From NCBI GenBank assembly GCA_009746045.1, contig RPFO01000041.1, forward strand, positions 3,397,661 through 3,461,660: 64,000 nt of DNA. The letters are read 5' to 3'. The notes under the pieces were generated by a model. That model saw nothing but the letters and a program-made list of their open reading frames with translations. It was not told the DNA's origin and did no database searches. Positions 30,654-39,475 of the stretch are shown one piece after another (the stretch's first letter is position 1; each line of letters begins with the position of its first letter). Position numbers and translations under genes: made by a program. The DNA is from Mesostigma viride. Taxonomy: Eukaryota; Streptophyta; Mesostigmatophyceae; Mesostigmatales; Mesostigmataceae.

Positions 30654-30750
30654 GTACCCTAAACAGCATGAGCAGAAGCGCACGGAAAGGGTGAAGCAAA
30701 CGTTTGTGATCGCTGACTACGGAGTCGCATGGTGCCTTGTTGCGATGTAG
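30654..30750 (+). CDS. Last exon of the transposon gene
   Basis: Acceptor TTATGTGCAG ends at 30653. The codon split AA|G joins exactly with the donor at 30124 and stays open, reading KYPKQHEQKRTERVKQTF then VIADYGVAWCLVAM and TAG at 30748-30750. In-frame joining of a good donor and acceptor supports a real spliced gene. I recognise no domain in the short C-terminus. Confidence 0.55.
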
Positions 30751-30989
30751 ACTTTTCCCTGTGGGCCCAACTGCCCTTCATGTTTTTAATATCTGGCCAT
30801 CATGTTGTAAACGGAGGTATTAGGGTTGCGTCATTAATAATCGCACCCGCCTGCCGTATTTCTGGCACACCTTGAATAGGCTAGGTAGGGCTTGCCGTGA
30901 CCTTTCCGGCACAGTTTATATAGCACTGAAACGAGTGCAGACAGTATAGCTGAAACTAGCTCATTATAGGTGTTACACATCCATGCCAC

Positions 30990-31249
30990 ACAACTCGGTG
31001 GGACATGTCCCACCAACCTGTGTTTTGTATGTGTATGAACATGTGTCCCACCTACATGTAATTGAAAATTTGCCTGTCCCACCGACCTGAATTTCGAACA
31101 TGTAACTGTCCCACCACACTGAATTTTGAAAGCTACCCTGTCCCACTTACATGAATACCTGAAACATGGCTGTTCCACGTACCTGAACCTGGTGTCTCTC
31201 CTAGGTGAAAAGTGTCCCACTCGCGTCCCACCTACGTGAGCTGCCCCTG
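30990..31249. repeat. Right subterminal TGTCCCACC array and right TIR
   Basis: About nine degenerate copies of TGTCCCACCTACATGAA-like words, ending in the inverted 25 bp terminal repeat (31225-31249) and TA. It mirrors the left end, although the unit spacing differs. Confidence 0.8.
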
Positions 31250-31251
31250 TA

Positions 31252-31824
31252 CAGAGGAAGTAGTTATATTAATCAATAGCTTTACGTTGCTGGTTATGGA
31301 TACCAGCACAGAATGCACGAGGCACGTGAGAACCGTCGCCGAAGGTGCGAGGACACAGGTGCAGGGAAAGTGGTGCTACCAAGTGGCAGCGCCCTGCTCG
31401 TTATATACTAATTGTGACGCAGTCACATCCAGATGGCTGATAGGACAGATCATCTCACAATATTGCTGTCCTTCACTCTGGACCAGCAGATCTCGACTCG
31501 TTATCCATAAATAGTCACATCAATGTCCTGTCGCACAAGTCCTGTCACTATTTGTTACGTCTAATCAATAGCATTGAATAGACCGCAGTGTCGGAGACTA
31601 AATGTCCTATCGTACACTGTGACAAGACGTCGCATGCCACGCGTCACTTGAAGAACCACCGTGGAATCACCGAATCCAAGTAGAATGTAGTAGAACAGTA
31701 TCTTGCTCATATCTCGAGCAATACTCGTCAGAATGAACCCGTTTCTGGATTGTAGTAACCGGAAGTAGAATCTCTACAAGCCAAGTAGCTTAGTAGAATA
31801 ATATTGCTTGCCAGGCAATATTAA
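31252..31824. other. Unassigned sequence right of the pogo-like element
   Basis: No supported gene. AGTAGAAT words repeat near 31680-31800 (AAGTAGAATGTAGTAGAACAG, AAGTAGAATCTC, TAGTAGAATAATATTG). It may be the decayed end of the element that carries the chromodomain. Confidence 0.35.
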
Positions 31825-32010
31825 CTGGGGGAGCGTGAGGACGAGGTGGACGCCATCATAGGACACCGCGATACGCGTCGGGGACGACAGATCCTGATCC
31901 GTTGGATGTTCCACCGGTCGCAACATGACAGCAGCTGGTTGCCCGTGTCCCAGCTAGATGGTTGTGCACGCCTTCTTAGCGAGTACAAGGCGCGACACTC
32001 ACTTACGTAG
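31825..32010 (+). pseudogene. Orphan chromodomain-like fragment
   Basis: A short frame bounded by TAA (31822) and TAG (32008). It reads EDEVDAIIGHRDTRRG, then RQILIRWMFHRSQHDSSWLP and VSQLDGCARLLSEYKAR. The spacing of V-aIl-hR, a basic turn, LIRW, SxW and the C-terminal helix fits a chromodomain. Chromodomains are common at the C-terminus of Ty3/gypsy integrases, where they steer insertion to chromatin marks. Here no integrase precedes it, so it is a fragment. The TAG overlaps GTAGGT, a possible splice donor. Confidence 0.5.
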
Positions 32011-32479
32011 GTTATTACCTATATTTCGTGTGTGTGTGTGTGTAGCATGGCTGGGATGGTTGGAAAACCGTGCGTTGCACGTTGTTGTATTGTCTGGTGC
32101 CCCCTCCCGTGTTCACTTGCAGGAGGAGGCGCGCCGCACTTGGGAGACATTTGGGTTCTACAAGATGGCCAGCGTTTCATTGCCTCACTATTCTGCGCGG
32201 TTTTTACGTTCCTTTCCTCCGTTGTCTGCGGGGGCGCGGAAGTGCTCCTTCAGTTGGTTCCACAGGCTGCTGAGGGCAGTCTGCCGGTAGAGTCGAGCAA
32301 GGATGTGTCAGTTCCACGTGCATCCAAGACCAAGATGAGGAAGAAGAAGGTTCAGCAGTCAGCGGAGCCTTTGGTGGAGGGCCATGTCATGGCGGGGGCC
32401 CGGGTGGTGGGTCGTTAGTGTCGGGACGCAAGGTCGTTCCAGACCCGGTGGCCTCTGACGCGGACGACAGGGCGTCTGA
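32011..32479 (+). other. Unassigned stretch with weak ORFs
   Basis: A TG-repeat lies at 32029-32043. ORFs of 110 and 128 codons overlap here (31958-32290 and 32032-32418). The second ends with a basic patch (SKTKMRKKKVQQ) after a hydrophobic stretch. Neither has a recognisable domain, and they may belong to the same decayed element as the chromodomain. Confidence 0.3.
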
Positions 32480-32575
32480 CCTCTCTTCGCAGTCCGCGGT
32501 GGAGGTCGAGCATGCAGCGGGTTTCCATGGAAACCCGCTGCTTGACCTGGAGCCACCGCGGACTGCGAAGAGAGG
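32480..32575. repeat. 96 bp imperfect hairpin
   Basis: CCTCTCTTCGCAGTCCGCGG at 32480 is inverted at 32556-32575, and CAGCGGGTTTCC is inverted across the centre ATGGAAACCCGCTG. A short mismatched segment (about 12 bases) interrupts each arm. Function unknown. Confidence 0.85.
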
Positions 32576-33230
32576 TGCAACCAGCTGCAGGCGCTGCGTC
32601 TTGTAGGTTTGGGGGAACAGATGGTTGCACAGGCGGAGGAGTTGACGTACAGGATTTACGTTAGATGGATAGAGATTGTTACACTCTTTCAAACGGCACA
32701 TTGAACGCCTCATATTTGGTTACGGGACGTAAAAATTATGACGTTTCCTAGGCTGTGCCGACAGTGCCGCGCGCCAATGTGGGCGCGTACGGACACAGGA
32801 TGTACAATTAAGTGTCACTATGATAGTCCGCAGGACGTTGACAGGACTTGTACAGGACTTGATGGTCAATTGATAGGTAAGCGCGCCATAGCGCGCCAGG
32901 ACCTATGAGACAATTCAAGATGCTGAGTACAGTACGGATAGGTCCACAGGACTATAGCCGTATGGACAATTGATAGATCTGCGCGCCAAAGGCTTGCCAG
33001 AGTCTACGTAATCAATTGTGTGACAGTTCAGCAGTGACAGTACTGCTGAATACTTGGACGCGTACCTAGCAAGCTATATGGGTGACTTGTTAGCTCTAGG
33101 ATGCTAGCTCTTGCGTGCACGTTCCACTTGCACTGCGACCAGGTCGTCTGTGCTACGTGCAGTCTTGGAAGGGACGTGACTTCCGTCTGTGTTTTCTTTA
33201 TTGTAATAAAGGCAACTTCCTGCAAGAGCC
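32576..33230 (+). repeat. Presumed 5' LTR/leader of element D
   Basis: The sequence upstream of ORF1 of element D contains repeated GACAATTGATAG/GCGCGCCA words and ends with AATAAA (33205-33210), 21 bases before the ORF1 ATG. This fits an LTR R region. The left boundary is not determined and the partner LTR is missing because D is cut at 36222. Confidence 0.4.
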
Positions 33231-34010
33231 ATGGAGTCGATCGGCAGTATACGCTCTCGTATTACAACTCGCCTTACCAATCTTTTAAAAATGCCGAACT
33301 CCCAGGAATTTCGAATTCCAACTGATCTCGAAGTGACGGAATCGCCAGCTGATCCCATTCCGGGTCCTTCTGCGGGTCCTTCGAATCAGGCTGCTCAAGA
33401 ATGGCAGCGTCTCGTAGACGACGCTGTTGTATCCCTTGACGAACTTCATCGTCTGCAGCGCGAGAATTTGCCGGCTCTCGCTGACGTTCCAGAAAATCCG
33501 CGCCTGCCGCAACTGGTGCCGGAATTGCGTACACACTTGGACGTGATCCGCAACGTTTTAATTGCGTTTCAAGTCCAGGTGCGGGGGGGCCTGCGTTCTG
33601 TCAACGAGGTCACCATTGCGGTGGAGGAGTTGGGCAACGCTGTGTCCTCTCTTACCGGTTTCCAGCGCAATTTGCAGAATTGGTTGGCTGCGCGCACCGG
33701 ACACGCGCCGGCCATTACAACCAACCTGTTTCAAGATCTCGCATTGCTGTCGCTTATCTCGCGGGGCATCCGCACTCGTGAGCGCCAGGTTCTCATAAAC
33801 CTGCAGGTGGCGTTCTTGACGGCCTTGTGTGAGTGGATTCCCGCTGGTTGGGAATTTGTGTCAATTTTCACGCATCCGCTCCAGATTATTTCTCGTTGGG
33901 GCCGGGCGGCTTACGTTGAATCCGACACGGAACGAGATCAACACGCCGGTGCTCATCGAGGTCGGTCCCGGTCCAGCGCTTCAGCCGGACAACGCCGACC
34001 CAGTATATGA
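33231..34010 (+). CDS. Element D ORF1 (unknown, upstream of gag)
   Basis: 259 residues from ATG 33231. Helical and hydrophilic, for example EWQRLVDDAVVSLDELHRL, RNVLIAFQVQVRGG and NLQNWLAARTGH. A more hydrophobic part (LINLQVAFLTALCEWIPAGWEFV) lies near residue 200. It has the same position, before gag, as ORF1 in C and E, and a vaguely similar layout (IAFQVQVRGG versus EVAYQGGHV), but homology is not certain. The closing basic Ser/Arg stretch may be out of frame. I recognise no domain. Confidence 0.6.
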   Translation: MESIGSIRSRITTRLTNLLKMPNSQEFRIPTDLEVTESPADPIPGPSAGPSNQAAQEWQRLVDDAVVSLDELHRLQRENLPALADVPENPRLPQLVPELRTHLDVIRNVLIAFQVQVRGGLRSVNEVTIAVEELGNAVSSLTGFQRNLQNWLAARTGHAPAITTNLFQDLALLSLISRGIRTRERQVLINLQVAFLTALCEWIPAGWEFVSIFTHPLQIISRWGRAAYVESDTERDQHAGAHRGRSRSSASAGQRRPSI

Positions 34011-34196
34011 CTACGAGTACTGCGACGTGGTCTCTGCTGAAGGAGCCTGCGGGAGTCGGCAATCTGTTGTCGTCGGCACTTCTACGGTTGCGGTCGCATT
34101 TTTCAGTTTGTGATAAATTTCCTTGGTTTTCTACCTGACCTCATTCTACTGTTATACCGGCAGAGTACCTAGTGTGCTAGCCAGTTAGCATTCATC
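34011..34196 (+). other. Spacer between ORF1 and gag of element D
   Basis: About 190 bases with no ORF of note; it leads to the gag ATG at 34197. Confidence 0.5.
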
Positions 34197-35292
34197 ATGG
34201 CTGATGGCAGACGTAGCAACAAGGGTGCTGCTAGTGGGGGAGGTAGTGCCAATACCCATAGTGCATGGGGACATTGTCGTGGATAATGTAAATAACAATA
34301 ACATCCAACACATGTGTTCCTGGATATGATCTGACTACTCAGGGTCTCTTGATTGTCAACCAGCTGCAGCCCATCACATCTGACTCCAAGCCCAAACAGG
34401 CTGAAGAGTTTGTGGAGGGTTTAGAGGGTTTCCCTAATCTCTACGGTGGTACTAACTACTACCAAATCTGGATTGGTAGCCAAACCTTTGGCAAGTGTAC
34501 TGAACAGATTAAGGATTTGACAAGGGAGTGCAAGAAGGCTGGAAAGGATTGGGTAGTGTACATAGCAGAGCTCAAGGAGCTGCTAGAGGATCAGCGCAAG
34601 AAGGTGGGGATACATTGGCAAGATAAATACCAAGGCTGGGAGGTTACAGGTGACCTCATTCAGAACTTCATCAGTTATTGCAAGATGGTGGAGGAGGGCC
34701 GAGCCCATGCCTTCAATGTTGCTGATAACATTGCCCTTACCAACTGGTTGGAGGTTTCTGGGCTGGACAAGGCAACACGTGGCTCTTTAAAGGTCATGTG
34801 TGCCCCCCACTCTACCCTGACGGCCTACAAGGTCATCATTAAACAAGCCCTTGAAGCAGAGGAGCTGTTTGAGGGTGGAGTGCCAGCAGTGAAGGCAACC
34901 CATGCAGGTGGGCGTGCCCAGGGGAGCTCCAGGGCGCCTGAGGCTGAACGAAGCCAGGGAGGGCGTGGGGGCAACCGTAACAAGCGCAAGGGCAGCTGTT
35001 CACCGGACCCTGACGGGAGATCACACTCCAAGTCGGTGTTCAGGCGGGTGGGTGGCAAGCCCAAGCAGGGCAACGCATCTGACAACGGGGGTGAAGGCCA
35101 GGGCAACAAATCCAAGATCCAGTGTTACCTGTGCAAGGGCTGGGGTCACATCCGAAGAAGGAGTGTCCCTCTTTCAAGAAGGCCCAGGGCCAGGGCAACA
35201 CCAAGAATAACAACAAAAAAAAAAACAAGAACAAGTCCCAGGCAAACCAGTCTTCAAAGGACGGTCACAAAGAAGAAAACAAGGAGCAGTGA
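34197..35292 (+). pseudogene. Element D gag with zinc knuckle
   Basis: The likely start is ATG 34197 (MADGRRSNKGAASGGG), followed by a frameshift before 34349. The main frame has a helical capsid-like region (QAEEFVEGLEGFPNLYGG, WLEVSGLDKATRGSLKV) and a basic Gly/Arg/Lys tail. The knuckle CYLCKGWGHIR (near 35120) loses its last Cys to a one-base shift near 35155. In the other frame CPSFKK follows, then a Lys/Asn/Gln-rich end to TGA 35290-35292. The context CAG-UGA-CUG matches the readthrough-type context seen in C and E. Confidence 0.8.
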
Positions 35293-36222
35293 CTGTCTGG
35301 GCAATCCCCTGAATGCCTTAATTCACCCAGGGGGGTGGCCAGGTGCTCAAATGCAGATATTCATTTATCTGGTCAAGGGGGTGATCTCCAGGTTCAAGAT
35401 GGCCCAGGGTCACCTGGAGAGGTGCAGGTTCCTATGAAGACGTCCTTGACAGCTGGTGCATGCAGCTGTAAGAATGTCTGACCCATGCATTGCACCCTTG
35501 TGCTGGGCACAAGGGCGGACCTCTCATCATGAGAGAAACCAATGTACAACCACAGAGGGGTGTGGAGGCCTCTGGTGGTGTGCATGTGGTCCCTGCTGTC
35601 GGTCCAGGTGGTGGGCATGAGCAGCCGCGGGGTGGCTCAGGCTCTGAGTCAGAACAGGATGGAAGTCAGCATGGTGATGCTGGACAACCTGACAGCACAG
35701 TCCTGACTGTGCCAGGTACTGCTTCCTCCGTGTACCAGGAGATGGGTGCCCAGCTACACCACATGTTTGGGCATGCCACTTCTTTGTCCAACAACTTTGC
35801 TTTCCGTATGGGCAAGGCACCGCTTCTCAAGGCGTGCCAGCAAGTTGCCTCACGGTGTAAATGCCAGTTGTCCTCCAACAAGCCCAGGAAGTCACATGCC
35901 AAGTCTCTACCTCAGAGCATTGGTGATCTACAGTGTGACATCCAGCATATCAGGGGCATGCAACTGTTGGTGTGTGGGGACAGGTACACTAAGTACAAGG
36001 CGCTATAGCATTGCCTTCCGTGAAAAACAGGTATTTGCTGGCTGCCCTGCAGAATGTACGAGCCAAGTTTCCTACCATGCACAAGGATCCAGGTGGACAT
36101 GCAGTTTCAGCATCTCAAGGGTGATCCTACCCTTCCAGAGTTGCTGGTCACACCTAGGGAGGCTCATGGGCAGCAGGGTGCTATTGAGAGGGCAATCCAG
36201 GAGGTCAAGAAATTGATCTTCT
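35293..36222 (+). pseudogene. Element D pol fragment: gag-pre-integrase and integrase
   Basis: After the gag UGA the same frame is open for about 62 codons, then breaks. The pol frame at 35490-36008 has LHHMFGH and CKCQ (HHCC finger) and GDLQCDIQHIRG with CGDRYTKY (start of the DDE core). Further along, PREAHGQQGAIERAIQEVKK marks the catalytic Glu near 36160-36210. A segment between the two is missing. Pol stops at 36222, where split-repeat element SDR3 begins. Confidence 0.82.
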
Positions 36223-37440
36223 ATTAACTCCATGGTAACCAGACTCTTTATTAAAACAATGAGTGGAGCACATACAAAAGGCAGGCCACATCCCGGCCGC
36301 CGATGCTCGTGGGAACACTTATTGCTTGGCAAAGGCTAGCCTTACCCCCAAACACGCAGGGAGGGTGGGCGGGAAAAGAAAAGAGGCCGACCTTAGCTAG
36401 GTGGGTTTGTTTTTGTTCTTTTTTGCGTGTCATGCGGCCTTGGCCCGGACGGCATTTTTTCGCCACGCAAATGTTGCGTCTGAACCAATGACGCAATGTG
36501 GCGTTCTAATTGCCGGCAGCTTACGTAAGGCTGCCAGGGCTATTAGGTCACATATTGCGTGAGAGAAGGAATCTAGATCTAGCTAGTTAATCACTACGCC
36601 ATTAGCCAAGAAACCTAGACAGTGGCAGGTTTATATCTCAACGTAGCTCCTGCATGCCACCTGGCCAAGAAAAACTGGCCAAAGTTTTGGCCACGACTGA
36701 TCCGGATCAGGCCACACCGGCCTCAAAAGGTATGTCACGTGAACCCAAGAACCTAGCTATAGCGGCTACCCTTCCATCTCACTATAAAGAAACTATGTTC
36801 AGAGAACCACGATTCTATTAACCGTGGAACTCCAGGGTAACCAGAATCTTTATTAAAACAATGAGTGGAGCACATAGAAAAGGCAGGCGACATCCCGGCC
36901 GCCGATGCTCATGGGAACAGTTAAAGCCCCCGACCGGCTAAGCTATGGCGGTCGGTCACGTTGAGCTTGGGATAAGGTGAACACAGAGAACTGCTGTCGG
37001 AGCTGGCCAACCACTGGTTTATGTCTTAGCCAGCAAAGCCTATCCGGTTAGCCGTAACCGTGGGACAAGCTAGCTGTCCGTACCGACCCGGATAAGGCCC
37101 CGGACTGGGGCCTAGGTGGCGCCGGCCCTAGGCGCCGCCCTTAGACCGGTCCACCGCATCGGACCGCCGGATTATAGCCGGCAGCTTAGCGGACGCTAGC
37201 GGAAGGCGTGCGGACGGACATGGGGAACTTAGAGCCAGATCCTAGGGCTCTAGAGTTACTCAACTCCGACATACTCTTTTGCTCTTTGATTAATTATCAA
37301 AATAGTTACATCAAATGCAGACCATACAAAACCCTCTAAGGTAGGGAACTCAAGGGGGCCTCAAGGCCGTCAAAATCACCACGGTATCGACCCGCGCCCT
37401 TGTGATCACACAGGAATGGTGATGTAATAAGTATCGAGAA
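36223..37440 (-). mobile_element. Split-direct-repeat element SDR3, truncated
   Basis: Repeat X occurs at 36223-36316 and 36817-36919 (ATTAAAACAATGAGTGGAGC within both). Repeat Y1 lies between them and ends GTTCAGAGAACCACGATTCT (36816), very like the Y end of SDR2. The plus-strand order is X-Y-X-internal; the second Y is not found, so the right end is missing and 37440 is only approximate. The left junction TTCT|ATTA lies in the integrase of element D. A purine-rich tract (GGGAGGGTGGGCGGGAAAAG) follows X1. No ORF is supported. Confidence 0.6.
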
Positions 37441-37645
37441 AAAAAAACAACTATGCCACCAGACAAAAGGTGACCCATTTATTAGGACCAGTGACCCGCC
37501 GACGGGCCCAAGGCACCGTCCAACGTGGCTAGGGTATGGTCAGGACAAGCAAAAAAAACTACCACCAAGATACTCGTGAATGCTAGCAACACAGGGTGAG
37601 TTATGGCTGTATTCATAAAGCGCCCGAGCCGTAACCCTGTGTGGC
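37441..37645 (-). repeat. Presumed 3' noncoding/LTR of element F
   Basis: Minus-strand sequence directly after the F RNase H stop. It contains AATAAA on the minus strand near 37480 (reverse of TTTATT). Boundaries are not known. Confidence 0.35.
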
Positions 37646-38284
37646 TCACGGGTGTTGCATCGTCATGCGCTTGCGCAACACTGCGTACTGCGGGGCAGCC
37701 TCCCGCGCCTCCTTGGTGAGTGCATCCGCGGGATTGAGTTCATCCGCGATGTGCTGGAGACGCGTGACGCAGGAGGCCGCCTCAGCGAGTACGAGGTAAT
37801 CAACGTCCTGTGACCGCGCATAGGGATTGTCAAGGAAGGCCAAACAACTTTGTGAGCCAGTGTGCACCGTGCTAGTCCAGTGAAGAGTGAACCCACACGA
37901 GCCAAATACCCAACCCAGCAAGTACCGCAGCCACATGCCATGCGAGATAGCTGAAACAATGCCCCGGCATTCAGCCGTGTTGGGGCTAGTGGCAATGCGG
38001 CTGTGCAAGCGCGAGTACCAATCTAACAACATGCCAGGCTGGCCCTCATTGCTGATAAAGAACAGTGCCCCCATGCGGGCCCGCACTTGGCTGACTGTGC
38101 GCGTCTCTAGATTAGCATCCGTCACTATCTCGAGGTGCACCGGCTGTGAGCAATCGAGCACACGAAGCACAATGCCGGGCGTCATGGCCAGCTGCCGCCA
38201 AACATGAATGGACCCTAGTCCTTCCAGCACATCATCGGGCAGGCGAGCGAGCACTGCCAAATCAGGTGCCACCGTGTCCGCCAA
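37646..38284 (-). pseudogene. Element F copia pol fragment (RT end and RNase H)
   Basis: About 212 residues, 5' truncated. It has APDLAVLARLPDDVL (as in the RT connection of A and C), then the RNase H-like order VTDANLETR, WYSRLHSRIA, NTAECRGIVSAI and the ending NPADALTKEAREAAPQY. It is a further diverged member of the same copia group. The break at its 5' end (about 38290) joins unassigned sequence. Confidence 0.82.
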
Positions 38285-38613
38285 CCACCCGAGCTTGCTG
38301 TTACGTCGCGTAACAATCCGTTGTAGTTGCGGACGTAAATTAGGTCCTTTGCCTCGGTCGTTCCTAGGTTTACGTGTAGTTTGTACTGGTGGACACTGTT
38401 GTCCTCGTAACAGTACCGTGGTGCATTGGATGCTTTTGGCGTCGCGCCGCGTACTTTATTAGTGGTCCTTATCCTTCGGGTAGAATGTAGTGGACCAGCG
38501 AGCATCTGTGCATTTGTAGGCGAGGGCCAGGTCGGCCCGAGCATGCTGGACCGTTGGTGATCATTTATGCACGTTCTACCCCTCGTGTCGGGACTCGGCG
38601 TGTGTTAAATGAA
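38285..38613. other. Unassigned sequence
   Basis: No supported feature in about 330 bases; it ends at the TTAA that starts the next transposon. Confidence 0.4.
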
Positions 38614-39475
38614 TTAAGGGGACTCGCACGTCCAAAAGCCTGAAAAACTGACTTTAATGAATATCAGTTCCAATGCACTTGGGAACCATCTAGTGATGAT
38701 TGAGAACCATAAATATGATGTTTGGACATTCATGCCACCACTTGTTGGGGGTACTACCCCCAACCACGCACCGGTGGCGAGCTAAAAATAGAAAAAGACG
38801 CTATTTATGAGATATTTTGCCCAAGACAAACCACTTATCCAAATGACCTGCCCATACATTCCTGCAAAGTTCCCCCACTTCTAAAAAATCTGGGCTATTC
38901 ACATGGTCAAAATAATCACATTTGTTTGAGTTATTAATTTCCCCGCAAAATGGGTACTTTTTTGAGCCAAACAAAAAAAAATCAAATCATCAACACATCG
39001 AATGGGGTCATCCATACATGCGAAATTCCACTGAGTGGGGGGAAACACAACCCCAAAGTTTGAGCTCATTCTGACGAGCGTAGCTCAAGTTATTGATTTT
39101 TCTGTGATGCCACCTGGGTAGACGCTAACAGAGAATTGAGCTAGTGCTGAGCCAAAATGACATCTGTTTTGCTACCCTAGACACCCAAAAACATGCCCAC
39201 TTTGATCACGGAGTGTGAGGAGGATATCCGGAGCCTCATACGCCCCACCCCTCCATCGGCACAGCCAGCCTTGTGAGTCTACCCTTAACAACAAGGCTGG
39301 TAGGACGACACGCCTGAGCAGCATATGCAATGCCTATCTCAGGCTAATAATGTGTGATTTTGTGCCAACAACCAAGTTGTTTCACCCAACAACACATTAA
39401 AAACCCTCTTCCAAAATGCCCAACAAGCCGGACACGTGGAGGGCCACAAACGCAGTATATATATAAAGAGAAAAT

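Larger units (their letters stand above)
25897..31249 (+). mobile_element. Pogo-like DNA transposon (5.35 kb, TA target, 25 bp TIRs)
   Basis: Perfect 25 bp terminal inverted repeats begin CAGGGGCAGCTCACG (25897-25921 and 31225-31249). Both are flanked by TA (25895-25896, 31250-31251), the duplication of the Tc1/mariner superfamily. Inside is a split gene whose first part carries a CENP-B/pogo-type DNA-binding domain. I could not find a DDE catalytic core, so the copy is probably defective. Arrays of the motif GTGGGACA lie next to both ends, and related satellites lie in the middle (28.1-28.6 kb). Confidence 0.85.
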
